This document shows, in pieces, positions 45,989 through 53,992 of a stretch of 64,000 nt of DNA (positions are counted from its first letter, which is position 1; every line of letters starts with the position of its first letter). The DNA lies in contig DIEX01000030.1 of the NCBI GenBank assembly GCA_002418835.1, positions 124,001 through 188,000 on the forward strand. The letters run 5' to 3'. The notes below the pieces were generated by a model that was given only the letters and a program-made list of their open reading frames with translations, was not told the DNA's origin and made no database searches. Position numbers and translations under genes: made by a program. The DNA comes from Spirochaetia bacterium UBA5763. GTDB taxonomy: Bacteria; Spirochaetota; UBA4802; UBA5550.

Positions 45989-48900
45989 TATTCCCCCTCA
46001 GCTTCATGTTCAATCATAGGCCCGTAAGCAGCCATTGACGCCCGGATAAAATCATCACCAGGTTCATAATTGCCGCCGAAAAGTTTATATACATACTTAT
46101 CAGCAAGATCAGTAAGACCATGGGAACCTCTGTAGAGCTTCATCGCTTCACGGAAAGCCTTATCCTCATCATCTTCGATTATTGACATCGCGTATTGGTA
46201 CGAACTGTAAGGGAATAGCGGAAGCGGCTGCGTCATCCCGGATTCATAAAGGTCAAGCAGAGATGCCATTATCTCTCTGCAATTGCCCGGCACTCTATAC
46301 CCGGTACTTTCATCAAGTGTAACAGATACTGTGCTGAAACCGGAATCAATACTACTGCCGCAGCATACCGCGAGATGATATACCCAGGCACGGAGCCTGT
46401 CCTTAGCCCGCAGGGAACCGGTTCTGTAAAAAACCTGTTTACCGTCATAAAGAGTATATTTACCTGTTATGCGGAAACCGTTAATTTCAACCCCGCACTC
46501 CATACGGCGGATACCGGTGAGCAGAGAGGCCACTTTTTCATAGAGCCTGTCAGCTTTTTTCAGCGATTCATTATAAAAAATTTCACCCGCTGCCCCGTGC
46601 GGAAGAATACCTTCAGCTCTTATCTTTTTATAAATGTCATCACGGGATACACCCCCTGCGAGGTAACTGAATATTCTGTCATCAATGTTATACAGCTCAA
46701 GACTCCCCGGTATAAAAGACTCCTCCTCTTTATAATCATCAGAATAAGTATCAAGGTTGACCCCAAGCCTCCGCTTTATGAGGTACCTGGCAGGATTAAA
46801 AAGAAATTCCGCAAGCATCTCTATGGATATATCTCTTTCATCAAAAGTAAGGGGGGGGAGTTTTTCCGCTGAAAAATCGTATTGCCCGGCATCACGTTTT
46901 ATATAAGACTGCGCGCCTGACCTCATCCCGGCTGAATAGCTGAAGTACCCGGACCCCTCTTTAAAATATACAGGGTGATAGGGCTGTATCCTCTGCCTGC
47001 GTACTATTATATCCTTTATCTTTTTTTCCCCTTCAACAGTAAAGGACTGTTCAATACACTCAATGAGTTCACTCACAACAATTGAGGGGTTCTGATCAGT
47101 ATTGGTAGTAATATTCTGCCCTGTATAGCTTATATACAGTTTCTCTCTCGCGGAGATCACGGTTTCAAGGAACAGGAACCTGTCCTCATCTCTCACAGAC
47201 CTGTCCCCCATCCGGGGCTTAATCATCATAAGGTCAAATCCTGAAGGGCGCGATTTTCTTGGGAAAGAGTATTCGTTCATCCCTATGAGACAGATAACCC
47301 TGCGCGGAATACTCCTCATAGGCAGCATCCCGCAGAAAGTAAGGCTCCCTGTTATAAAATTCCTCCCTGCTGAAGCCGCAGAAAGATTCTGTTCAACGAA
47401 CTCCCTGACAGGGAGAAGACCGGTTTCCCCGCTGAATCCGGATCTCTCTTCCGTCTCCTTAAGGCGGGCTGCTGTTTTAATAATCAGCAGCATTTCATCC
47501 TGTGAATCGGGACCTGATTCAAAAAACTGATCAGCAATATCATTGATAATCCCTCCCCATTCAGCAGGGCTGTGTTTTTCATTCAGCTTATAATATGTAT
47601 CCCTCAGCAGTTTAAAGAAAGTGATAAACCTCCCCAGAACCTGCGAACTGTTCCCTTCAATAACAGTATAGGGAAGAATATCCTTAACAGTTTCATCCCC
47701 GCACATCATCACTGAACCAAGAAGCATCCGCTCAAGCCCGAAGCTCCATGTATTTTCATGAATCCCGGGGAGATTCCGTGCCTCTTTATAACCTGAATCT
47801 ATACCCCAGAAAATTCCGGTCTCCCTTACCCATAACCCTATGCTGTCGAAATCATCACCGGTAAGCTCAAACTTTCTCAGCACCTCCGGGCACTGAAGTA
47901 TCCCCATAACTTCAGCGGATGTGAACCGCCCTTCATTCAGGGAGAGTATCTTCATCATTGTATCAACCACCCTGCTGGTTTTGCCGGGGGTCCTGTCTGT
48001 AATCCTGTATGGAATCCGGGGCACACCCTCCTCTCTCCTGTCGAAAACCCCCTGAATAATGCTGCTGAAACTCTCAATGTCAGGAGCCATAACAAGTACA
48101 TCACCAGGAGCAATACCGCTGCCGTTATCAAAAAGCGAGAGAAGATAATCATGGAGCACCTCCACCTCCAGCATAACAGAGTGGCATGAATTTATCACAA
48201 TTGAATTATCATCAGACGCGGCTTCGCTTGTCAGCTTTACAGCGGGATAATCGCTGCTTTTACCTCTCTCTGCCATTGTCAGGATATCCCTCTGAAGAAT
48301 GGCAAGCATTGAATCTCCTGCGGGTTCCTCAAATATATGCTCATCCCCTGAGTCAATATTCGACATATAGAGAAACCGGAAAAAGTCCCTGCCGCTGCGC
48401 CCCATTGAAGAGAGAAGAGGATTCCCTCTTTCTATATGAAGGTCGTCCTCGAATTGAGGAGTAACTGCCGAGTTCTTCAGCACAAGAGAGGTAATCTCCT
48501 TCTCACGCATAACATCAAACCAGTACTCCCTGCATGGATTCAGCATATACAGATATATATCACAGAACTTTGATGCGGCAATAAGCACATCAAGATGATA
48601 GAGCGGAAGGTATGAAATACCGAATAGTGATATTCTGCTGGGGAAATCATCGGGAGGGGTAATTCTGTCAGAAGAAATAAGTTCAAAGAGACGCTTATGG
48701 AACGCCGGAGGGTGGACGGGATTCATCCCCGACGTAAGCGCACCCCAGAGATGAGGCTGCCACCCCTCCTCAGGAAAAAACTTACCACTGTCCCACCTGT
48801 TGATCATATCAGGCCTGAAGGTCATATACTGGTCAAAAAGATCAGTTATTCTTGAGGCCACCTGATACTCTTTTATTCCTGTGGAGTCACCATTCATGTA

Positions 48901-49242
48901 GTCATGAAGCTCACTGTAAACAGGGACACCACTGCTATCCCTCAGCACCTTCATGGTCTTCCATGTCATTATATCTTTCTCGAAAAATCTCTCATCACCC
49001 ATTCCAGGGAAAAATGATTTCATGAGAATGCCGGTCATTCTGTTGGGAAGCACGTATTCAAAGTCAGCCCATATCCCTAATTTACCTGCAAGCTGAATTG
49101 AAAGCCACTGCATCATCCCGAGACTCTGTAAAACAATGATCTCCTTTGTAATGGGGGGAAGAGGTTCATCCCTGAAAAATGAAGCGCACCTCTCCGCAAG
49201 CAGTTCAAGTCTGTTTCCTGAAACAAGGTATAATCCCGGCAT
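45988..49242 (-). CDS. recC: RecBCD exonuclease V gamma chain
   Basis: 1084 residues. It opens with the RecC signature MPGLYLVSGNRLELLAERCASFF, followed by IIVLQSLGMMQWLSIQLA and the helicase-like but P-loop-free body with LFGISYLPLYHLDVLIA and CGMLPMRSIPRRVICLIGMNEYSFPRKS. RecC recognises Chi. The ATG at 49242 has GGGGAG six bases upstream; an in-frame extension to 49296 has no such site. First gene of recCBD; the three touch or overlap, so stoichiometry is kept by coupled translation. Confidence 0.9.
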   Translation of the reverse strand: MPGLYLVSGNRLELLAERCASFFRDEPLPPITKEIIVLQSLGMMQWLSIQLAGKLGIWADFEYVLPNRMTGILMKSFFPGMGDERFFEKDIMTWKTMKVLRDSSGVPVYSELHDYMNGDSTGIKEYQVASRITDLFDQYMTFRPDMINRWDSGKFFPEEGWQPHLWGALTSGMNPVHPPAFHKRLFELISSDRITPPDDFPSRISLFGISYLPLYHLDVLIAASKFCDIYLYMLNPCREYWFDVMREKEITSLVLKNSAVTPQFEDDLHIERGNPLLSSMGRSGRDFFRFLYMSNIDSGDEHIFEEPAGDSMLAILQRDILTMAERGKSSDYPAVKLTSEAASDDNSIVINSCHSVMLEVEVLHDYLLSLFDNGSGIAPGDVLVMAPDIESFSSIIQGVFDRREEGVPRIPYRITDRTPGKTSRVVDTMMKILSLNEGRFTSAEVMGILQCPEVLRKFELTGDDFDSIGLWVRETGIFWGIDSGYKEARNLPGIHENTWSFGLERMLLGSVMMCGDETVKDILPYTVIEGNSSQVLGRFITFFKLLRDTYYKLNEKHSPAEWGGIINDIADQFFESGPDSQDEMLLIIKTAARLKETEERSGFSGETGLLPVREFVEQNLSAASAGRNFITGSLTFCGMLPMRSIPRRVICLIGMNEYSFPRKSRPSGFDLMMIKPRMGDRSVRDEDRFLFLETVISAREKLYISYTGQNITTNTDQNPSIVVSELIECIEQSFTVEGEKKIKDIIVRRQRIQPYHPVYFKEGSGYFSYSAGMRSGAQSYIKRDAGQYDFSAEKLPPLTFDERDISIEMLAEFLFNPARYLIKRRLGVNLDTYSDDYKEEESFIPGSLELYNIDDRIFSYLAGGVSRDDIYKKIRAEGILPHGAAGEIFYNESLKKADRLYEKVASLLTGIRRMECGVEINGFRITGKYTLYDGKQVFYRTGSLRAKDRLRAWVYHLAVCCGSSIDSGFSTVSVTLDESTGYRVPGNCREIMASLLDLYESGMTQPLPLFPYSSYQYAMSIIEDDEDKAFREAMKLYRGSHGLTDLADKYVYKLFGGNYEPGDDFIRASMAAYGPMIEHEAEGE

Positions 49243-49303
49243 AGTACTCTCCCCTTTAATTTTTAAAAAACAACACTTATAGATAGCATATTTCAAGCAG
49301 AAA

Positions 49304-49326
49304 ACATAGCCCTGCAGGGTCTATGT
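49304..49326. repeat. Palindromic repeat, left copy
   Basis: ACATAG-CCCTGCAGGG-TCTATGT, 23 bp and palindromic but for one bulge. A related 23-bp copy (ACATAG...GATGT) lies at 57344-57366 upstream of cas12a. The two bracket the CRISPR island. Confidence 0.45.
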
Positions 49327-49404
49327 GAGATAAAAATTTATTGAAAATTCAGGAGTACTGTTTTCCCCTGTCAATCAGTTCAAATCCAAAATACAGGAAT
49401 ATAT

Positions 49405-50160
49405 ATGCTACCCTTTAAAAGCAAGGAAAACAGACTTAATTACAACCACATCGCTGCTGAAAACAGTCAGAATAATCTGCTCCTTATACATGATAACGGC
49501 CAGTCTTCAAAAATATTTGATTCTGAGCTGCGGTTCTACTCAAGCTATTTTAATACAGTGACTATTGATCTGACCGGTCACGGGAAATCCCCGAAAGGAA
49601 ACGACATATATAATAACTTCTGGGTAATGAATGCTGCTGCTGCAATCGCAGTATGCGAGAAACTCAAGATGAAAAAAGTATCTGTTATAGGGATAGGTGG
49701 AGGAGGAGTAGTGGCTTTGAATATGGCTCTCCTTAATCCCGGGTTTGTAAAGGGAATACTTGCTGATTCTCTACCCGGCACTGACCCCGATGAAAACTAT
49801 ATTTCAAGCCTCATTGAATACAGGGAAAAAGTCTACAGTAATGAGATGAAACAGAAGTACCAGAATATAAACGGGTCAAAGTGGGAGAAGATTCTCACTG
49901 AGGACACAGAGATGCAGATAGATTTCGCGGAGAGAGGGGGGAAGTTCTATCACGGGGAGATCTCTACAATTCCCTGTCCCGTGCTTCTTACAGGGTGCCC
50001 CGGCTATGACCTTCTGCCTGATATGGAAGAGAGAATGAAGCATACTGCGGACAGCATCCGGAAATGCCAGATGCATATGTTCAGTCCGGGAAAGTACCCT
50101 CTGTTTTTAAGCAGAAATGATGAGTTCAGGACAGTTTCGCTGAATTTTCTGATGGATTGA
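49405..50160 (+). CDS. Alpha/beta-hydrolase-fold protein without nucleophile
   Basis: 251 residues of alpha/beta-hydrolase plan: LLLIHDNGQSSKIFDSELRFYSSYFNTVTIDLTGHGKSP, then the elbow VIGIGGGGVVALNMALLNP, then a late strand PVLLTGCPGYDLLP. In the elbow the Sm-X-Nu-X-Sm position holds glycine (G98 in G-I-G-G-G) where the family has serine, so ordinary esterase chemistry is unlikely. AGGA lies eight bases before the ATG. It lies between recC and the REP repeats, at the left border of the CRISPR island. Confidence 0.7.
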   Translation: MLPFKSKENRLNYNHIAAENSQNNLLLIHDNGQSSKIFDSELRFYSSYFNTVTIDLTGHGKSPKGNDIYNNFWVMNAAAAIAVCEKLKMKKVSVIGIGGGGVVALNMALLNPGFVKGILADSLPGTDPDENYISSLIEYREKVYSNEMKQKYQNINGSKWEKILTEDTEMQIDFAERGGKFYHGEISTIPCPVLLTGCPGYDLLPDMEERMKHTADSIRKCQMHMFSPGKYPLFLSRNDEFRTVSLNFLMD

Positions 50161-50176
50161 TGTCACATGGCAATGA

Positions 50177-50242
50177 GTTGCATTTTATACTGCGATAGGT
50201 TGCATTTTATAAAGCAAGGGGTTGTATTTTATAAAGCAAGGG
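50177..50242. repeat. Three tandem 22-bp units
   Basis: GTTGCATTTTATAC..., GTTGCATTTTATAAAGCAAG... and GTTGTATTTTATAAAGCAAG... follow head to tail in 22-bp units, running into the REP palindrome at 50236. The last two units differ in one base. Confidence 0.7.
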
Positions 50243-50726
50243 GTTGCAACCCCTTGCTGCCGTGTCCGGCAACCAATTGCCGTATAACCATCCGCAATCC
50301 TTCATTATCCGGTAAGCCATGTTTTTCCCTGTTATTCACAACATAATGTACAGCATTATAATAATGTTCATCTGATGTTATATTTTCTCTGCCATATTTC
50401 TGTGTCCATAAATGAAAGGGATTGCCTCCCCTTGTGAAGCCACAGTATTCCTTGTACCGCTGAGCTGATTTCCCTTTTAACAGCCTTATAATACCGGGCA
50501 GTTCTTTTTCCGCGCATTCTATAATAAGGTGAACATGGTCCCTGCAGATATTATACGCATGCACCCTGTAACCCTTATGATTTACTATCCGGGCAATGGT
50601 TATTGTTATAAATAACTCTGATTCGCTGTCAAGCAGCACAGGCTCACCGGGCCATATTCCGTATTTAATCATTCTCTCTGAAACACGCGAATTGTGCGTT
50701 GCCCATGTTATATGATATATTCCCAT
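50229..50726 (-). CDS. REP-associated tyrosine transposase (RAYT)
   Basis: 165 residues. The HUH motif is ICRDHVHLIIEC (residues about 60-71), the candidate catalytic tyrosine lies in HYYNAVHYVVNNREKHGLP, and the family segment GGNPFHLWTQKYGRENI is present. The N-terminus GIYHITWATHNSRVSERM is typical. RAYTs nick single-stranded DNA at REP hairpins and spread these elements. The 3' end of the gene itself reads through a REP palindrome: the last residues KGLQPLAL are encoded by it. Copies of the palindrome lie on both sides of the CRISPR locus. Confidence 0.88.
   Translation of the reverse strand: MGIYHITWATHNSRVSERMIKYGIWPGEPVLLDSESELFITITIARIVNHKGYRVHAYNICRDHVHLIIECAEKELPGIIRLLKGKSAQRYKEYCGFTRGGNPFHLWTQKYGRENITSDEHYYNAVHYVVNNREKHGLPDNEGLRMVIRQLVAGHGSKGLQPLAL
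50236..50257. repeat. REP palindrome, copy 1
   Basis: A perfect 22-bp palindrome with core CAAGGGGTTGCAACCCCTTG, lying in the last codons of the RAYT gene, flanked by TGCCG-TCCGGCAA repeats. Confidence 0.85.
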
Positions 50727-50855
50727 ATATATAACGATGGCGGGGCGGCTTTTTAAAAATTTTTTTTAATTTTATTTTTTTTTGCCTACGGCAATTATAT
50801 ATACGGCATATTTACATACATGCATATATACATACAACGGGTTGCATACATAAAG

Positions 50856-50875
50856 CAAGGGGTTGCAACCCCTTG
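50856..50875. repeat. REP palindrome, copy 2
   Basis: The 20-bp core CAAGGGGTTGCAACCCCTTG. Two direct 17-bp copies of TTCCGTTCATGCGGGAA follow directly (50876-50909), leading into the 48-bp palindrome. The stretch 50727-50855 before it is very AT-rich, with no gene. Confidence 0.85.
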
Positions 50876-50903
50876 TTCCGTTCATGCGGGAATTCCGTTC
50901 ATG

Positions 50904-50951
50904 CGGGAAAAATAAAGCAAGGGGTTGCAACCCCTTGCTTTATTTTTCCCG
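50904..50951. repeat. Perfect 48-bp palindrome (extended REP), 52 bp from the CRISPR array
   Basis: The REP core is extended on each side to a perfect 24-bp arm: CGGGAAAAATAAAGCAAGGG continuing into GTTG, and its exact complement. It lies downstream of the array in the direction of array transcription, so as RNA it forms a long hairpin followed by AT-rich sequence and might end the pre-crRNA. Confidence 0.9.
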
Positions 50952-51003
50952 GGATTTATTTCAGCCCCTCAATAATCCGAACCTCTTCAACGAACTTCTG
51001 CTT

Positions 51004-51227
51004 TTGCATTGCAACAGAAATTTAATATTATCTATAGACACACCGTAATCGGCTGCACCGTTTCCATCTACAACAGTAGAAATTTAATATTATCTATAGA
51101 CAAAAGAGCAAAACAAGATTGACTCTATCTACAACAGTAGAAATTTAATATTATCTATAGACCTTAAACAAACACCCGTTAGCATTGATTGATCTACAAC
51201 AGTAGAAATTTAATATTATCTATAGAC
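51004..51227 (-). CRISPR. Type V-A CRISPR array, four repeats and three spacers
   Basis: Read on the minus strand the 36-bp repeat begins GTCTATAGATAATATTAA and ends ATTTCTACTGTTGTAGAT, the Cas12a crRNA handle with stem TCTAC/GTAGA. Repeats: 51192-51227, 51127-51162, 51066-51101 (identical) and 51004-51039, which is degenerate. In this last one the 22 bases at the 5' end of the repeat in array sense are kept but the stem-forming end is lost. Spacers: 51163-51191 (29), 51102-51126 (25), 51040-51065 (26). The leader side is at 51228, next to cas2, and the degenerate repeat is at the far, oldest end. Confidence 0.95.
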
Positions 51228-51363
51228 CCTTGTTCCGCCATTTGTCAAGAAATTGTCTATAAATTTCTCTTAATTTAACCATATTTTCAAAGAACCAATA
51301 AACACTATAACTGTATTTGTAAACATTTTATTGCAGAAAAAAAATTAAGACCAGGGTTTGCAT
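51228..51363 (-). promoter_or_regulatory. CRISPR leader region
   Basis: About 136 AT-rich bases between the cas2 reading frame and the first repeat. On the plus strand 51255-51268 reads GTCTATAAATTTCT, which joins the beginning and the middle of the repeat with ten bases missing, in inverted orientation to the array. Confidence 0.55.
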
Positions 51364-51398
51364 CTATGATATCATTATGAAATCTTTATCATTATTTG

Positions 51399-51638
51399 TC
51401 ACATAACCATAACAAGTTTTTTGCACTGCTCGCTTAAATCAAAAATAATAATACTGTCAGTTTCTCCAAAGCTTTTTTCAAAATCCTGCTCAATCTCTTT
51501 TTTGATATTGGCAAGAATCCGTTTGCTGTTTCTGATTTCAAAAACAGAATACTGCAATCTATAACCGAACTTCTTCAGAAATTTTGAAAATCTTGTCCGG
51601 AGTTTATCATCACTGATGTCATAACTGACAATAAGCAT
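51399..51638 (-). CDS. cas2: Cas2, C-terminus lost by frameshift
   Basis: 79 residues in frame: MLIVSYDISDDKLRTRFSKFLKKFGYRLQYSVFEIRN carries the Cas2 ferredoxin fold with the aspartate of YDIS. The frame then ends QCKKLVMVM. One frame away the family's usual tail continues (CYGYVTNNDKDFIMIS, stop at 51364-51366). Adding one A to the run of six in TGCAAAAAAC restores a 91-residue protein, the normal size. So cas2 is frameshifted in a homopolymer near its end. The lost strand belongs to the dimer and Cas1 contact. It starts four bases after cas1, with GGAG upstream. Confidence 0.88.
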   Translation of the reverse strand: MLIVSYDISDDKLRTRFSKFLKKFGYRLQYSVFEIRNSKRILANIKKEIEQDFEKSFGETDSIIIFDLSEQCKKLVMVM

Positions 51639-51642
51639 TTTA

Positions 51643-52611
51643 TTACTCCGTAATTTTAAAAAGAGGATATTCAGATAATTCTTTACCTTTCATAAAAGCC
51701 CTGTAATAATTACGCACATAGATAAAAATATCGTCTTTTCTTTCTATTAAGGGTTCCATAAGCCATGTTAAATACGGCACTGATTTTTTGCCATACAATC
51801 TGTATTGTCCCTGTATAATATCAAAGTCCTTTTCATGACATTGACCGAGATTAAAAGCCTTTCTTATCCTTTCATCTATAACCGGTCTAAATGGTTCAAC
51901 AAGATCACAAACAAGAGATTTCCTATGGTAGAACTGCTGATGATATACACCATGATATTTATCAAATCCATAGATATCAAGCATGGCTTCAATCATATTA
52001 AATAAAAGAGTATAGCCGATATCCATAAGGCAGTTTGTCATATCATGCTTCACCCTGGGCCTACGTGCTATCCAGTTGTAGTCCGAAAAAACTGTTCTAA
52101 AATAAACCTTTGCAGCAGATCCTTCAATGCCCAGAATGCTTTTCAATTTAATATCAGCAGCTTTAACCTCTTCAGCATATCCATGAAGCAGATTGATTGT
52201 GCTCAACATCTCATCGTTCTTACCGCGTATTTTTTTTAATATTGCAACCTGATTATATATTTTATTAAAAACAATATGAGCAGCTAAATCAAGTTTATCA
52301 TATTCATACTGTTTTCTCCGCAATAAAACATTTCCTTCAGCACCGGCTGAAAGAACAGCATAAACCCTCAACGAATGGGTCATTAATACAATCGAGAAAC
52401 CGAACTTTTCTGACCTTTGAATAAGACCACTTGTAATTGTGACATGCCCTATGATAAAAAGAGAAAACAGAAGATAGCATGTTGATTGATGTATAATTTC
52501 ACCTTCTGTATTAGTGATTATTACATTATCATTTTTAAAGCTGAACTTTTCTCCCTGGTTCAGAAACGCACAAATTACCTGTTTTTCTCTGAAATCATGA
52601 GGGCTCATCAT
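51643..52611 (-). CDS. cas1: Cas1 integrase, type V-A
   Basis: 322 residues, intact. The metal-binding residues are recognisable: E in LGIEGSAAKVYFRTVF, H in YHQQFYHRKSLVCDLVEPFRP and the acidic residue in CDLVEPFRP. The N-terminal beta domain runs to about residue 90. It inserts new spacers with Cas2. The ATG at 52611 overlaps the cas4 stop (ATGA); an upstream GTG at 52629 is an alternative. Together with Cas4 it would choose spacers with the proper PAM. Confidence 0.93.
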   Translation of the reverse strand: MMSPHDFREKQVICAFLNQGEKFSFKNDNVIITNTEGEIIHQSTCYLLFSLFIIGHVTITSGLIQRSEKFGFSIVLMTHSLRVYAVLSAGAEGNVLLRRKQYEYDKLDLAAHIVFNKIYNQVAILKKIRGKNDEMLSTINLLHGYAEEVKAADIKLKSILGIEGSAAKVYFRTVFSDYNWIARRPRVKHDMTNCLMDIGYTLLFNMIEAMLDIYGFDKYHGVYHQQFYHRKSLVCDLVEPFRPVIDERIRKAFNLGQCHEKDFDIIQGQYRLYGKKSVPYLTWLMEPLIERKDDIFIYVRNYYRAFMKGKELSEYPLFKITE

Positions 52612-53165
52612 ATCAGCGACCTGTCGCACAGAGGCTCATATATACACCTCTGACATTTTGATTCATTAGCAGGAGTAAATCTATGCAGATCAAAATCATT
52701 TATATCATTAACAACACTTTCAAAAGCCTCTTTCATTCCAGAATCCTCATCAGGTAGAGCAACATTATATATCCTGTTATCATCCCTACTGTAAAACCTC
52801 ATCTGCTTAACCGAATAGCCCATCTCAATTAAGGCGTAATAATGAGCATATAACTGAAAGATGTAGCCGTCATAAATCTTTGCTATATGCTTTTTACGTT
52901 CTGTAAGAATACCACTATCTATATCAAATATATCAATCTTGCCGCATAGGTTATATTTTGATGAAAAAATCTCTGTTCCCTGCAATACGTTCTTTCTGCT
53001 TGAATATCTCTTTTCGTCTATTGTTTCATGAGCAGCTTTTCCTTCAATCTGCGGTAAATCCTGATAAAGTCGCGTTGAAAGGTTTCCGTATAACTGGTGA
53101 TAGTATATTGAAAGAGGACAGAATATAAAATCATTCAGATAAGATACGGGAATATAGCTTTCCAT
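52608..53165 (-). CDS. cas4: Cas4 nuclease
   Basis: 185 residues, intact. Cysteines of the iron-sulphur cluster: one in DFIFCPLSIYY near the N-terminus and three in CQRCIYEPLC at the end. The RecB-like nuclease motif is GKIDIFDIDSGILTERKKH (D...ExK) plus QLYAHYYALIEMGY. Cas4 trims prespacers and checks the PAM before Cas1-Cas2 integration. It starts nine bases after the cas12a end and overlaps cas1 by four bases. Confidence 0.92.
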   Translation of the reverse strand: MESYIPVSYLNDFIFCPLSIYYHQLYGNLSTRLYQDLPQIEGKAAHETIDEKRYSSRKNVLQGTEIFSSKYNLCGKIDIFDIDSGILTERKKHIAKIYDGYIFQLYAHYYALIEMGYSVKQMRFYSRDDNRIYNVALPDEDSGMKEAFESVVNDINDFDLHRFTPANESKCQRCIYEPLCDRSLI

Positions 53166-53174
53166 TATTTACAC

Positions 53175-53876
53175 CTAATTATTATAAATCCCCTGTGTAC
53201 ATCTGAGCCATTCTTTATTAGTCAGCCATTGGGATTTATTATCCTTGTCATTTTTTTTACTTTTCTCAAAAGCATCAACCCCCTGAGTTTTAAGCCTCTC
53301 CATCAGGATAAGGCCCTTTCTCGCAATATTATAAGCTCCATTTGCATCTGCATCCACAGGTAAACCTGATTTCCAGTCACCATTAGAATTTTTACCCTTA
53401 TTTATCTCTTTACGGCTGTCGTAGAATTCACCGTCAGCATTCGCAACAGGTGAAATAAGATAATCAATATCAGTCCCTGTTTTACTATTACGCATTTGCA
53501 GAGTCAGTTTCAATAAATGCAGCAGCCTTTCAAAAAAATGTTTTTCAGTTTGTGAAAGAATCCCCTCTTTGAGATTATTAATATCAATATTGTATTTTTC
53601 ATCTTTAAATAGTTTGTTAAACTCTTCTGTCAGCACCACCTCCCTGCTGTCCCACTGATTATTTTTCGCAGGATTACGGAAAGTCTCAATTCGGGTATCA
53701 TTGGTACATATTACCCAATCCTGACGTGTGCCTTCAGCTTTCTGGTTGAACAGAGTATAGTTATCTATCATAAACTCAAAATAATTTTTCGACTTATTGG
53801 AACGGATATCTTTAAATTTTTCAAAAAGCTTATTAGCGTCTTTAACATTAGTATATCTTGTATCAATGAGGTTCAC
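53175..53876 (-). CDS. Cas12a C-terminal fragment (Nuc and RuvC-III)
   Basis: 233 residues from a nominal GTG; the open frame with homologous sequence reaches further up to about 53990 (LNAYQLTNEF). It contains the Nuc domain with the LQMRNS arginine, and RuvC-III VDADANGAYNIARKG with the last catalytic D. It ends MERLKTQG...WLRCTQGIYNN, near the normal Cas12a C-terminus, nine bases before cas4. Confidence 0.88.
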   Translation of the reverse strand: MNLIDTRYTNVKDANKLFEKFKDIRSNKSKNYFEFMIDNYTLFNQKAEGTRQDWVICTNDTRIETFRNPAKNNQWDSREVVLTEEFNKLFKDEKYNIDINNLKEGILSQTEKHFFERLLHLLKLTLQMRNSKTGTDIDYLISPVANADGEFYDSRKEINKGKNSNGDWKSGLPVDADANGAYNIARKGLILMERLKTQGVDAFEKSKKNDKDNKSQWLTNKEWLRCTQGIYNN

Positions 53877-53992
53877 AAAACCAGTGACCGGGTCAATTTT
53901 ACTGGTATTCCACGCGGGGACATAGAACAGAAATCCGCTCTGCTTCCCCAGGGTATTAAAGCCATTGAATTCATTAGTTAACTGATAAGCAT

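Noticed and set aside
40621..49242. recBCD as part of the CRISPR or a defence island
   Set aside because: RecBCD is a core repair enzyme with composition like the rest of the chromosome; nearness to cas1-cas2 is not evidence of joint function.
49405..50160. The alpha/beta-hydrolase as a new CRISPR accessory gene
   Set aside because: It is on the other strand, outside the cas operon, with its own ribosome site, and separated from the array by the RAYT and repeats.
50727..50855. Additional CRISPR repeats or anti-repeat beyond the array
   Set aside because: The region is AT-rich with ATACATAC-like runs but shows no match to the 36-bp repeat.
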